The translations under genes and the position numbers were made by a program. Positions 20,870-31,939 of a DNA stretch of 64,000 bases are shown here, in pieces (position 1 is the first letter of the stretch; each line of letters starts with the position of its first letter). Source of the stretch: Castor canadensis (lineage: Eukaryota > Chordata > Mammalia > Rodentia > Castoridae); NCBI RefSeq assembly GCF_047511655.1, contig NC_133398.1:50969638-51033637 (forward strand), written 5' to 3'. The notes beneath the pieces were generated by a model that did no database searches, was not told the origin of the DNA, and worked only from the letters and a program-made list of their open reading frames with translations.

Positions 20870-22100
20870 GCCCAAAAGAGAAAATCTCAACTCAGTTTTG
20901 TGCATCAGCTGAAAAATATCTGAGACCAAAATTATGAGATTATTTTTAAAGTATCCTGTACGTAATGCATATGAATTCCAAAAAGTTTAGAGATTAGGCC
21001 ATATTTTACTTTTTAAAATAAATAATGTTATGATTTAGAACTTTATTTGCTTACATTTTTTGAAAGGTATTTGCAGCTTCCAAGTTTTAAATTTCATTTT
21101 TTGTAGTAAAAATTCTTCAAAATAGTATGTTTAAAGACATTTGTCAGATATTTGAGGCTAGCTTCTGTAACAGGTAAAGTATTATCTGATCCTAATAAAA
21201 TTTGTCTTTCTTTCTTATATGAGCTCAATGCAGTGACTCCTAATCTGATGATCTTTTGTGATGTTTATAGAAGAAAATTAACCAATTTTCTTGCTGCAGA
21301 AACATTATTAAAACTATTCCACATCAAAGTCTAATCCCACAACTTCAGCTCAAATAAGATGTCATTCATTACAGTTTATATACCCTCCACTCTTTAAGGA
21401 ATGACTTAAGTTGTCTCACAAATGTATAATTAAATTTAAAATATGGCCAAGAATATAGGGAGAAGTTTTGAATGTCATTGTAAAGTTCAGGAAGTGACCT
21501 CATGACCTGAGGAAAGAGTTAACAGGAAGAGTGTCACAGATCCTTGAGGATCATGAAAACAAAAAGTGGCATGTGAGACTTCCATCTTACCCAGGTCCTT
21601 CTTTCTTATCCTCACATTCTAAATATTAGAAACACAAACTTGAGTAAAATATCCATTCGGCCAAATGATACTGTTTGATAAAATTATCCACACAATCTTT
21701 AATTGTAACTTTTCTTGATGGGCCATGAAGAATTTAAAAGTAGCATTAGATCTATTGTCCTCTAAAATCATAAAATTACTATGAATTTTATTGTTTTTCC
21801 TACAATGATGTATCCTTTCAAAAACATTGACTGAGCTCTGAAATGTTAGGGACTGAGTAAATGCCGAGGACACAAGTTTGGCAAGATGATTTGGGCTCAG
21901 AGGTAGCTTATAAATTCCTGGGTAGGCATTCCAAGGAGAAAATATCTCAGGTCTTAAAAGGCTATGTCAGTGTGGTAATTAGAAGTGAGAATACAGGTAT
22001 GTATAGAGAAGAATGAGAGCATTTTCAGTCAAGAACATTGACTAAGGACTCAAATCTCCTGGCTTTGCCACCTGAGGTAGCACACAAATTATTGCCTGAC
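20870..22100 (+). repeat. Intergenic module, copy X3
   Basis: Matches X1/X2 in order: 20880-20990 to 9520-9610; 21300-21640 to 11090-11440; and 21640-22090 to 11440-11860 (GAAGAATTTAAAAGTA is shared exactly at 21728 and 11514). It is more diverged than X1 and X2 are from each other. Confidence 0.65.
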
Positions 22101-22299
22101 AAATGTCACAAATATATCCAACTATCCCATAGAAATGGATAAATATAAATTAATCTAATGATAATTCCCCATTTGTGTGTGTGTGAGGAGACCCCAAAGA
22201 ACTGAAAGATAAGAGTTGGCAGTTATCATATCAGTCAATATCACCTACAAATGGAAAGTCACAGGCAACTCTTCCTCCATTTCTAAGCTACTTTGCCAA

Positions 22300-23290
22300 A
22301 TTGATTAATTTTTATTTTTCAAAATAATCTGTTTCATTATGACATTTTTGTATATATATTCAACATACTTCAGTCATATTCAACACCACATGATACTCTT
22401 GTCCATATATTGTCTTCCACTGATTTGCTACAGTAGTCCCTCTTTTAAATTCATGTCTGTTTTGTTTGTTTGTTTCTTTTAGGCCTATATTATCCATGTT
22501 AGAGAACACTTGTAATAATTCTGAGACATGCATATTTTAGTTAGCATGATGATTACCAGTTCCATCCATTTCTCTGTAAATTTCGTTCTTCCTTGTGGCT
22601 GATTGATAATCTAAATTTCCTTATCCATTCACTCATTAATGGGCACATAGGCTGATTCCAAAATTTGTCTGTTGTGGATAGTGCTGCAATAAACATGGGT
22701 GTGCAGTGATCTCTATAGTATGCTGACTTTGATTCCTTTGGATATATACATGAATTGTAGAGCAGGATCATATGATAATTCTAATTTTAGTTTTTGAAGA
22801 ACCTCCATATACTGATATCCATGGTATCTGGACTAATTTACATTCTGCCAACAGTATGGGAGTGTTCCTTTTTACATGCATCCTCATAAGCATTTATCAT
22901 TGTGGGTTTTCTTGATGATAGCCACTCTGACTGAGATGGAATCTTAATGTAGTTTGGATTTGCATTTCATTTATGGCCAAGGATAGGGAACATTTTTGTG
23001 TATTTATTGGTCATTTATACTTCTTTTGTGAGCTATCTGTTCAAATCATTTGTCTACTTATTGGTTCTTTTGAATTTTTAACATCTTTATATATTGTGGT
23101 TATTAATCCCTCATCAGAATAATAACTAGAAAAGATTTTCTTCCATTCTAAAGACTGTCTCTTCATTGTGGTAATTGTTTTCCTTGATATACAGAAGCTA
23201 TTTAATGTGATGCAGTTCCATTTCCCAGTTTTGTACTTTATTCCCTTAGCTATTGGAATATTATGCCAAATTACTTTCTTCAACTAAAAT
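22300..23290 (-). mobile_element. Older L1 3' half (minus strand)
   Basis: Read on the minus strand, this contains ORF2 C-terminal pieces: WNCITLNSFCISRKTITTMK and WKKIFSSYYSDEGLITTIYK (23040-23283), and the region TAGTGCTGCAATAAACATGG at 22678. The 3' UTR lies at 22300-22560. All frames are broken. No sharp ends or target-site duplication were found. Confidence 0.75.
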
Positions 23291-24029
23291 ATATCCTTTT
23301 TCCTCAACCCCTCTTCTTTAGTTCTATCCTGGCATTACCAAAATTTGGCCCAATTCCTCACAGCAAATCTATATAATCAACCCATCATCCAATTCTACAA
23401 AAAAAAAAAAAAGCATCAAGAAGTTGGCAAGGCAGGTGGTCCTGCATCTTTTTTCATCTCACTGTTCCTCTTCTGATGTGCTGAACTCACCTCATGTCTC
23501 CAGAACTGATTCCACTTCCACATCTGCTATCCCTTCAGGAGCCCTTCCAGGTGTGAACTCTGAGCCTTAGCTCCCTGGTTTAGTTTTTATTTAGCCCATT
23601 CCTCTAGGTTGATCATGACCCTGAGTCTTAAGCCTGTGGAAACAGGAATCTAAAGCCTTATGAATATATGAATAAATGGTTAGAATTATATAAGAATTCA
23701 ATGAGTTTTATGTGAATATATCACTGAGTTCCACAACACATTATAAAAGCTCACTCAACCTTATGAAAGCACATTCTGAAATACAAAAATGATAATATTC
23801 CATGCATATGAAGTGGGGTCAGTTAAGGGGTTATATAATATATGTGATATACATGATGGGGTGCTGAAGAGGAAGATACTGCCATTATTTAGGTAGGGCT
23901 CTACTGAAAGCACTAATCAGTGTAGAACCAGCTCTGGTTTTTATGGCCAGAAAAATCCCCAGAGAGCATGCAAGAGTACTTGGAGTGACATTTTCTGGGT
24001 GCCAACAATAGCTCTGCAGTTCATTACCA

Positions 24030-24082
<53 letters not shown>

Positions 24083-24575
24083 ACTCTCTGTCTATTTCAC
24101 ACATAGACATAATAATAGAATCCCATGCTGTCTGCTTTACACTTGGGTGTTCCCAGTGACTTGGAGCAGGGCACATAGTAGGTGTTTTATACCTATGAAT
24201 TACAAGTGTGTTCTTTATGGGGTAAAATGAGGATAGATTTTTTTATTGGTAAGAATAGTGCCTTGTTTACAGTCATACTGCTATAAACACACCTGCTCTG
24301 GGAAGGTAAGCAAGGATGGAGCTGGTTTATACTTAATGGGAAAACAATGTCTAACTGACACAATTTTATCCTTTCATTCTTTTTATTAGCATTGTCTTTA
24401 TTACTTAACTATATTAAGTTGGAATAAATGTCCTTAAAATTAGCATTTCCTTTACTTCTTGTCAGACACAGAATTCAGATTTCTGAATTCATTTCCTTGC
24501 TAGAGGAGACATTGTTGCAATTAACTCTTGTCCATTATCCAGATAGAATATAGTGTTTTCTAAAATTTGACTTCC
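23290..24575. other. No gene recognised; contains a CT microsatellite
   Basis: Single-copy-looking AT-rich DNA. The only structure I can name is a near-perfect (CT)n run at about 24031-24088. An A13 tract at 23400-23413 may be a decayed SINE tail. Confidence 0.4.
24031..24088 (+). repeat. (CT)n microsatellite
   Basis: About 24 CT dinucleotides, then imperfect CTTTCTCTCA ends. Confidence 0.9.
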
Positions 24576-24576
24576 T

Positions 24577-24709
24577 GGAGCCAGGTGAGGTAGCACACAC
24601 CTGCAATCTCAGCATTAGGATGGCTTGAGGCAGGAGGATCATGAGTACCAGGTCAGATTTAGTTACATAGAGAGGCACATGCACCAGCCTGGACTCCATG
24701 AGACCTCAT

Positions 24710-24711
<2 letters not shown>
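24577..24711 (+). mobile_element. Degenerate SINE with (AC)n tail
   Basis: GAGCCAGGTGAGGTAGCACA, CACCTGCAATCTCAGCA, TTGAGGCAGGAGGATCATGAG, then CACCAGCCTGG. The adjoining (AC)n run at 24712-24746 probably grew from the SINE tail. Confidence 0.65.

Positions 24712-24746
<35 letters not shown>
24712..24746 (+). repeat. (AC)n microsatellite
   Basis: A perfect run of about 17 dinucleotides. Reading frames crossing it (CVCVCV or THTHTH) are artefacts. Confidence 0.9.
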
Positions 24747-24749
<3 letters not shown>

Positions 24750-25910
24750 CTCTCTTTATTATAAACCCTTGTGTGTCTTCCTTGACTGTTGAAGGCTGGA
24801 TTGAGCAAATCTGGAAACAACCCCAGGTTTCTTTGAGCCCACATCTGTCCATTATTCTTAAACACATCTCTCTGCCATCCTGACTCAGCTCTACCCCGTC
24901 CTTTACTTTCCATCTTAGTGGGCTGACTTTAGCTAAATCATGTCTTGTCACTAGTTTTTCTCACTAGGATATTGCTTCCTTTCTTTCATTTTTATCACAT
25001 TCAGTCATTATTTTGTTTTCTTTGTCCCCAATCATTGAAATGCAAAAAGTGACTTTTCCTTTCTATGAAAGAAAAATTGAGAAAGAAATCTATATGCTAC
25101 AATGCATGCTATACAGGAAAATTGTATACTTCATTTAGTTTATTATATTTATTTCCAATTATTGACATTAAGACACAAACAGTTTTCTTTCCTTTGGTAA
25201 TAATTAGCTAGGGTTGGATTCTTTTTGAGAATTTTGTGAATTATAATGCAAAATTTTTCTTTAAAATCAAACTAATGTGTTCTCAATCTTGTATTCTGAT
25301 TGGGGATGATATAACTCCCAAATGGAAGAAAATTAATTTGGAGACTATGAACAAATCTTAGATATTGCCAAGTTTTATGGGCCTCTAAATCTGAACTCTG
25401 AAATCTTTTTCTTTATTGTTTGTTTCCTTTTTCTTGAGTTTCCTTTTATCCCTGGAGAAGCACTGAGATTGAATTCATGGAAGATGCAGAAAAATATATG
25501 AAACATCTCTACTACAAACCTATAGACAATAGATGACCGTGACTGATAGGACTGATAGATGAGAGCTTTCTCTTCATTACATGTTTGATCACCGTTCACA
25601 TAGTATCAGGCTGCCAATGGCTACCTTGTATGTGTTGCTTACCTTTGAACTTCAGTGCATCTGAATGTGCTGTGGTCTATGGGAGTTAAACACCAATTGA
25701 TTATACTTCATTATTTAGGTCTAGTAAAATTATTCAGCACATTAATAATTATGTCAATTGACTGATATTATTTAGCAGACAGTGAAGTTAAAAAATATTT
25801 TCTCTTATAAAACAAAATTAAACATTACTTACACTAAGTATAAAAATTAAGATACTTTATATTTTAAATATGTTTATGAGTTTTGCAAGATCTCTGGATT
25901 TCTTAAAATG
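24750..25910. other. No gene recognised
   Basis: AT-rich DNA. I see no IFN similarity, SINE or L1 landmark. Confidence 0.35.
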
Positions 25911-25912
25911 CA

Positions 25913-26130
25913 TTATATTTCATAAAACTATAAATAAAATATATTATATATTTATATATAAATATAATATAAATATATTATATATTTATATATTAATATA
26001 ATATATTAATAAATATAATATATTTTATATTATTATATAATAAATATAATATATTTTATATTATTATACAATATATAATATAATATATGTTATATATATT
26101 ATAATATAAAATATAAATATTTTATAAAAA
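25913..26130. repeat. AT-only low-complexity, partly palindromic tract
   Basis: Almost purely A and T for about 200 bases, built from TATATTTATATA and ATAATATAT words that are self-complementary, including a repeated block of about 45 bases (26005-26090). Confidence 0.85.
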
Positions 26131-26289
26131 TTTCATGTATAATGTGATTTATTGCAATTTACATAAATGTACCAAATGTTACTAAATTATAAAGAAAATA
26201 TAATTCATAAAAATCAGAATCAATTCTGCTTAATGCAAAAACATAATAATGAAGTCAAATTAAATATCAATGGCTTTTACTTGTTTTTT

Positions 26290-26690
26290 GGCTCAACAAC
26301 ACATTTTTCTTCAAAAAAATTTTTTATTGTCATATTACATTGTATTGGAAGTACATTGAGACATTTACAAAACTTCTTACAATATATCATAGTTGAATTC
26401 ACTCCCTCCATCATTCTCCTCTATACCCCCTCCCTCCACTCCTGGAATAAATTCAGCAGGTCTCAATTTTCTATTTTCATACATGAATATGTAATATTTC
26501 CACCATATTCCCCTTCTTATACCCTTTCCTTATATCTTCCCCTCTCCTACTGGTACCATCCACCAGACAGGACCTATTTTACCTTCCTGCTCTCAGTTTT
26601 TGAAAAAAAAAGACATTTTTGTTAGATTAAGACAGCTATAGAGGGAGTTTCATTGTGACATTTCCATGTATATATAATGGTTTTAAATTT
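26290..26690 (-). mobile_element. L1 3' UTR fragment (minus strand)
   Basis: TGTATTGGAAGTACATTGAG, TTTACAAAACTTCTTACAAT and TTCCACCATATTCCCC match the similar minus-strand fragment at 29225. It has pyrimidine-rich content and no open frame. Confidence 0.65.
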
Positions 26691-26922
26691 TAACTTTCAA
26701 CTTAAGTTTTTTATCATTTAAAAAATTAAAATTTACACTCCCCTTTTTATGTATGAAGCATACGTAGATACATAACCCTATATTTCTGTTCTTCACTTTT
26801 AGTCAGGATTTCTATTAGGAAAAAAATCTAAAATCCTCTTGTGGCATGAGAAGGGAGGGCCACAGGATGAAAATGAATGATGAAAACCAAATTGTTAGAA
26901 ATGCCACTCTAAACCCAAGTAA

Positions 26923-26966
26923 GGAAAGCACAAACGAAAGCAAAAAGAGAAGTAGAAAGTAAGGGG
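26923..26966 (+). promoter_or_regulatory. Virus-response element of the IFN-alpha gene
   Basis: Purine-rich GAAA repeats: GGAAAGCACAAACGAAAGC then AGAAGTAGAAAGTAAGGGG. This is the layout of the IFN-alpha virus-response element bound by IRF3 and IRF7. It ends about 35 bases before the TATA-like box, the usual distance. Confidence 0.8.
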
Positions 26967-27000
26967 AGGGCATTCAGAAAATGGAACCTCAAGTGTTCTC

Positions 27001-27008
27001 TACTTAAG
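27001..27008 (+). promoter_or_regulatory. TATA-like box of the IFN-alpha gene
   Basis: TACTTAAG, a variant of the TATTTAAG box of IFN-alpha genes. It lies about 30 bases before the expected cap site and about 100 before the ATG at 27102. Confidence 0.65.
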
Positions 27009-27101
27009 TCAAATGAGCATGTGAAGATCTTCAGAGAACCTAGAGGCAAAGGTCCAGGACCACCCACCTCAGCTAGGCCAGCAGCATCTGCAACATCCCT
27101 A

Positions 27102-27671
27102 ATGGCCTTGTCCTTTGCTTTACTGGTGGCCCTGCTGGTGCTCAGCTGCAGGTCAACCTTCTCTGTGGGCTGTAACCTGTCTCAGACTCATAGCCTGGGT
27201 AGCAGGAGGTCCTTGATACTCCTGGGACAAATGAGGAGAATCTCTCCTTTCTCCTGCATGAAGGACAGAAATGACTTTGGATTCCCCCAGGAGGACTTTG
27301 ATGGCCACCAGGTCCAGAAGGCTCAAGCCATCTCAGTCCTTCATGAGATGACACAGCAGATCTACAATCTCTTCAGCACAAAGGACTCCTCTGCTGCTTG
27401 GGAGAAGACCCTTCTGCACAAATTCTGCTCTGGCCTCTCTCAGCAGCTGAAAAATATGGAAGCCTGTCTGACACAGGAGGTGGAGGAAAAAGAGTCTCCC
27501 CTGATGCATGAGGACTCCACACTGACTGTGAGGAACTACTTCCACAGGATCACTCTCTACCTGCAAGAGAAAAAATACAGCCCTTGTGCCTGGGAGGTTG
27601 TCAGAGCAGAAATCATGAGATCCTTCTCTTCATCAGCTAACTTGTATGAAAGATTACAAAGTGAAGAATGA
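27102..27671 (+). CDS. IFNA: Interferon alpha, complete single-exon gene
   Basis: 189 codons: a 23-residue signal peptide (hydrophobic [11 protein letters not shown], cleavage after SVG) and a 166-residue mature protein, the exact IFN-alpha size. Cysteines lie at mature positions 1, 29, 99 and 139, giving the two family disulfides, with a further Cys86. Helix landmarks: [15 protein letters not shown] (A), [17 protein letters not shown] (B), [19 protein letters not shown] (D), [17 protein letters not shown] (E/F). It would be secreted and signal through IFNAR1/IFNAR2 to JAK1/TYK2 and STAT1/2. The start fits because the frame upstream (from 27021) lies in the 5' UTR and resembles no protein. 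Oddity: mature residue 2 is Asn, giving an N-L-S sequon where family members usually have Asp. It is regulated by the virus-response element and an AU-rich 3' UTR. It is the only intact IFN in the window. Subtype number cannot be assigned. Confidence 0.96.
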   Translation: MALSFALLVALLVLSCRSTFSVGCNLSQTHSLGSRRSLILLGQMRRISPFSCMKDRNDFGFPQEDFDGHQVQKAQAISVLHEMTQQIYNLFSTKDSSAAWEKTLLHKFCSGLSQQLKNMEACLTQEVEEKESPLMHEDSTLTVRNYFHRITLYLQEKKYSPCAWEVVRAEIMRSFSSSANLYERLQSEE

Positions 27672-27859
27672 GACCTGCCCCATCATGGAAATTACTGTCA
27701 GTGACTAAAACACTGTATTTCATGTTTATCAATTTTGCCATTGGAAAGAGTCATTTCTTCTACATTTGTGACATGACTTACATCCATTTGACAGATGTTT
27801 CAGGAGTATTAACAACATTGTGTTCAACTCTGGGAACACTTTTCTCTTTCATCCATGCA

Positions 27860-27906
27860 GATTTATCTATTTATTAGTTTAAAAGTTTATTTATTTAACT
27901 ATTTAT
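27860..27906 (+). promoter_or_regulatory. AU-rich element in the IFN-alpha 3' UTR
   Basis: Several overlapping ATTTA pentamers in a T/A-rich context (ATTTATCTATTTATTAG and TTTATTTATTTAAC). Such elements shorten the life of IFN mRNAs. Partly decayed versions remain after the unit A and B pseudogenes. Confidence 0.75.
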
Positions 27907-28012
27907 AAGATTTCAATTATTTTTGATGGTATATTATTTACATTTTTACATTGTGGTTAATATAGCAAAATGTGTGCTTTTCAAGTCATCCTTTTCTTAT
28001 TTTGCTTTGTTC

Positions 28013-28018
28013 ATTAAA
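28013..28018 (+). terminator. Polyadenylation signal ATTAAA of the IFN-alpha gene
   Basis: ATTAAA within TTTGTTCATTAAAGTGTTAC, about 340 bases after the stop codon. The pseudogene units keep the same context with mutated hexamers (ATTAAG at about 1107; a mutated version near 13410). Confidence 0.7.
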
Positions 28019-28164
28019 GTGTTACTTTACAAAACTTCTTGTATGTGTTTATTCTTTAAAAAGAAACTCCACAACTTATTACATAACCTTAGAAGGAAGC
28101 AGAAGATGGAATCATTTATCCATAAATAATATATTCAAATTATAAATAATAACTGAATTTTTCA

Positions 28165-28252
28165 CCTGTTGGGAAAGTAGCTCAGTAGACAAGTGCTAAC
28201 TTAATGATATTGAAGCTCTTGGTTGAATACCCATGTTGCAAAAAAAAAAATG
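28165..28252 (+). mobile_element. tRNA-derived SINE with A10 tail
   Basis: GGGAAAGTAGCTCAGTAGAC (A box-like), a degenerate B box GTTGAATACCC, then an A-run. It is absent from the paralogous flanks in units A and B. Confidence 0.6.
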
Positions 28253-28499
28253 ACTTTCTCTTAACCATATTGAAAGTTGACCTCAGGCTATACTGGTGAA
28301 CCTAACAAATGCAATTCCTGCTATCTTTGATTTTTATAGGAAAAGAAGCCTAAAATAATGATCATACTTAGTTAATATTAGTTCTTAGCTTATTCAATAG
28401 TAAAAGGAAAACCTACAAAATTCTTTCAGTAAAAGGCAGGTTGTGGCATGTGAGGACTTTAAAATGAAAGCACAAACATGACTTCTTAAAAGGTTAGCA

Positions 28500-29220
28500 A
28501 TAATACAATAGAGGATCTGGTGGACAGTGAAGGGGATGAATGAATCCTCAGTTTCTGAGGTTAGAAGAATTATAACAAGAATGTTTAAGGAGCTTAAAGA
28601 GAACCTATAAAAGCAACTCAATGAATCCTAAGAGAATAAGGATAAAAAAAAATTGAGAAGACATAGAAACAACGAAATGAACTCAAAGAGGATTTCAGCA
28701 AGCATTAGAACAAAACCAAGGAAATTGGAGTTTTTTCAAAATAGATTATTATTATCTTTTTCATCGTAGACTAAATTTAATTTTAACAAAATTTGTCTTC
28801 ACAAGTAATAAATTACAGTATATTTTAGATAAAATCCCCGAAAAACAAATTGAGAAATACAAAACAAGGAAAAACTAAAAAATGACTCCACTCATCTAAA
28901 ATATATATGTGTACTTGTATTAGGAAAATGTTTATTTTAAAACAATACTTAACTAAAACTTGCAACAATTCATAAAGAGTACTACAACAAATGGAGTATC
29001 TAATTCCTATCTATTAAAATACTGAAACAATAGTTAACCTGGTAATAGAGTATGAAAGTTAAAACAGTGTGTTAAATTAAGCAGAATTGCTACTAAATAA
29101 ATTATTATCTTTCAACAATATGATTGATGGATATAAAAATGCTTAGTTGACAAAATCAGGCATTATAAATGAAAATTTTATAAATTGTTAAGCTAGACAA
29201 AAATGTCCTCTTAATCTATT
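28500..29220. other. No gene recognised
   Basis: A-rich DNA without a long reading frame. No resemblance to other parts of the window was seen. Confidence 0.35.
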
Positions 29221-29224
29221 AAGC

Positions 29225-29945
29225 ACTTTCTTTTTATAATTTATTTTTATTATTGTTGTACTGGAAGTACATTGTGATATTTACAAAATTTCTAGCAATG
29301 TGTCACAGTTGAATTCACCCCTTTGAGCATTCTTCTTTATCCCCTTTTTCCCATTCCTGCAATAGTTTCAACAGGTTTCATTTTTCCATGTGCACACATG
29401 TGTACAGAATATTTCCACCACCCTCCTAAGTCCTTTCCTTATATCTTTATCCCTTCCACTTGTACCTATCCCCAGACAGGACCTGTTTGCCTTCTTGTTC
29501 TCTGGGGTTTTTTTAAATGACATTTTTGTTTGTTTAAGATAGTTATACAATATGTTTCATTGTGACATTTTCATGCATATATGTATAATAACCCAAACTG
29601 GTTCATCCCTTTTATTTTTCTCCTTTCTACCTTAGTCTTATGATGATATCAATAGGTTTAAAAGTTCTATATTCATTCTTGTATAGAAAGTATATCAACC
29701 ATATTCACCTTCTTAACTCCCTTCTATTACTCTCCTTTCATACATGGCCTCCCCTTATTATAATCTGTTTTTCATAATATTGCTCATATTTTTATTGGGT
29801 CTATACTCCACACATGAGAGAAAACAAAGACTTTGGTTTTCTGAATCTGGCTAACTTCACTTAAGATGATGTTCTCTAGTTCCATCCATTTACTGCAAAC
29901 AACACAATTTCATTCTTCTTTATGGCTGAATAAAATTCCAAGGTT
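29225..29945 (-). mobile_element. L1 3' end fragment (minus strand)
   Basis: TGTACTGGAAGTACATTGTG, TTTACAAAATTTCTAGCAAT and CACCCTCCTAAGTCC show the same 3' UTR as at 26290. It ends in ORF2 3' sequence (GATGTTCTCTAGTTCCATCC, TTTATGGCTGAATAAAATTC). Frames are broken. Confidence 0.7.
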
Positions 29946-30340
29946 CTCAAGGAACAAGTGAATGAATGAAGTGAAGATGAAATCTGGGAACTCAGTAACA
30001 TCTGCAGTTGTCACCTCTTTCCTTGAATTCTGTCTTACATGGCTTGATGCTATGATCTAAGTGATCCCCTACCCATATTAATGGGATAGAATCATCTCCT
30101 CTTTTCCTTCATCCCTCTTTTCAGCCCTTCTTTCCCATACCCTCCTCCTCTTTCTCTTTGTCCTCATTATACCTTTCAGCAGCCACTTTACAAACCCAAG
30201 TTCATAAAACCTCAATCAACTTGTACCAGTGGTAAGTCAGGTTTAAAAAAAAAAACAAAAAACCATTGCTAAGGTCATACAACTATTAATAATGAGCCTA
30301 GGGCTGGAACTCCTAAATATCTGTCTTGCCATTGTGCAGA
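29945..30340. other. No gene recognised
   Basis: Pyrimidine-rich non-coding DNA with an A-rich tract at 30245-30262. Nothing else is recognised. Confidence 0.35.
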
Positions 30341-31830
30341 GGTTTTGTGAGCAGCTAGCTGGTTGACCCAGATAGGAATCAAGGGTAGGTGAGGAGAAGC
30401 TACCCTGGCTCTTCATCTCCAAACCCTGAGAGCTAGGGTCCTATTGCTCCAGGCTTTAGAAAGTCAGAGACTTAACCCTGGCTCTTGGCATTCAGATTAG
30501 AGACCTGTTGCTCTGGGCTTTAACCACCAGCAGCCTGGCAGCTTCTGTAGTCCTCAGCTTTGGGCAATATTGAGCAACAGCAGCAGGCGGCAGCAAGCAG
30601 CAATAGCTGGCACCTTCTAGTGTTACAGCACTTGTACAGTCCTTGGGTCCTGGGATCCTTAGCTCTGCAGGGACAAGTGTTACAGCTCTCAGCCTAGGGT
30701 GTCTGAGACCCTTGACTCTTAACGCTCAGAAGCTCCCTGGAGCTTTTCCACTGACAGGGCCTACAGTTTCTCTTCTCTGGCTCTTTACATCTTCTGTCTT
30801 CAGCTCTCCACCCCCTCTCACCTTCTCTCTACTTCTCACTGTCCCTTGTTCCTCATCACCTCTGCTCTCTGTCACTTTTGCCCTGGTGGCTCTCTGGAAC
30901 CCTTTAGTTGCTTTTCATAACTACTGCTGGAGCAGAGCCTGCTGTCACCTCCACCACCACTATTGCCTCTGCCACTTTCATCACCAGTATCAGTCAGCTG
31001 CTGCTTCCTCCAGCCTCTTTGATGAAGATCAAAAGGCCACTAAAGAGAAGCCTTTTATTGGGCCTATCATTACACCACCAGCAAGGGCAGCACAGGACAG
31101 TCTCTCCTACCCTTGACAAAGTCAGCCCATCAGCCTGCTTATATAGCTAGGAAGGGGGTGTGGCAAGGGTGTCTGCACCAATCACAGCAGTTCTTCATGC
31201 AGAAGGGCTATGTTTGTACCAATCATGGCAAGTCCTTCATGAAAAGGAGGGATCACATGTGCACTAATCACAGAAGTCCCTCATGCAAATGCAGGACTGT
31301 ATTTGCACCAGTCACTTTCCTTCTGCTGGGCCATCAGGGGAGGTGCTCCCACTCTGGCCTGGGTGTAAATGGCTGCAGGGTTGTGCAGAGTTCACAGAAG
31401 CTTATGATGGCAGAGTCCAGTGTAAGCTGTTTGAAACCGTTGTGACTGGGACTCAGTGGGTACTTAGGAGCTAGAGTTGTGCATCTGCAGCAAGCAGCTG
31501 TGGTTGCTGTGTGGTTTCCTCAAGGCATGTTTTCCTGGAGTGTTCAAAGCAGCTGGTGCTGGCATGAGGACAGTCCAGCCGGCTGCTTGGCTGATGGTCC
31601 TTCACTCAAGGAGCTGGGACACCAGCAAAGGCTGTTGATTAGGGAGTCAAATTGCCACTGCTCCAACATCTTTGCATATTTAAAGGAGACGCACACACTA
31701 AAAGGTGCTCACAGTAAAGTCTTCTCATTAACACTGATAGTGGTTAAACAGAATTAACAGTGCTCTAACAATGCTTAACTCCTGTCCCAGTGCCCCAGGG
31801 AGAGGTGTGTCCCTCTAATCTGTCTCAGTT
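30340..31830. other. GC-richer block with degenerate repeats, possible solitary LTR or unknown repeat
   Basis: This 1.5-kb block differs in base composition from its AT-rich neighbours. It contains degenerate repeats of about 57 bp near 30619 and 30677 (both starting AGTGTTACAGC), and a 41-45 bp tandem repeat with CCAAT boxes at 31175-31315. A TATA-like TTATATAGC is at 31139. Repeated enhancer units with CCAAT and TATA motifs are typical of LTR U3 regions, but I cannot define TG...CA ends or flanking duplications, and no viral gene is adjacent. The Ser/Pro/Leu-rich reading frame at 30643-31116 resembles no protein I know. Confidence 0.4.
31175..31315 (+). repeat. Tandem minisatellite, 41-45 bp unit with CCAAT motif
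   Basis: Units start at 31175, 31216, 31261 and 31305 (partial). Each opens with GCACCAATCAC or a close variant, followed by AG(T)TCYTTCATG. Spacing is 41, 45 and 44 bases. Confidence 0.85.
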
Positions 31831-31939
31831 TCTCTTCACTTAGTCATACTTCTCATCCATTCTACATTTGTTGGTCATCTCTACCAGGCACTGGAAAAGG
31901 TATGGTTGAATAAAACAAAAAATAAAAAAATAAAAAAAT

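Larger units (their letters stand above)
27672..28470 (+). repeat. 3' flank of the intact IFN unit (F), shared with units A and B
   Basis: After the 3' UTR, 28270-28460 matches 1260-1470 and 13555-13760 (shared words include ATCTTTGATTTTT and CTACAAAATTCTTT/CAATGAAATTCTTTT). So this gene arose from the same duplication as the broken copies. A SINE-like insertion at 28165-28252 is unique to this copy. Confidence 0.7.

Noticed and set aside
24031-24088. CRISPR-like or other spaced repeat array
   Set aside because: Tandem repeats here are simple microsatellites or minisatellites without spacers, and the DNA is mammalian.
24659-24951. Frames rich in Cys-Val or Thr-His repeats
   Set aside because: They are translations of the (AC)n microsatellite. 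Similar artefacts occur at 36354-36659 and 56459.
30643-31116. 157-codon frame with a hydrophobic Ser/Pro/Leu-rich protein
   Set aside because: Low-complexity composition, no homology recognised, and it lies within a block of degenerate repeats.
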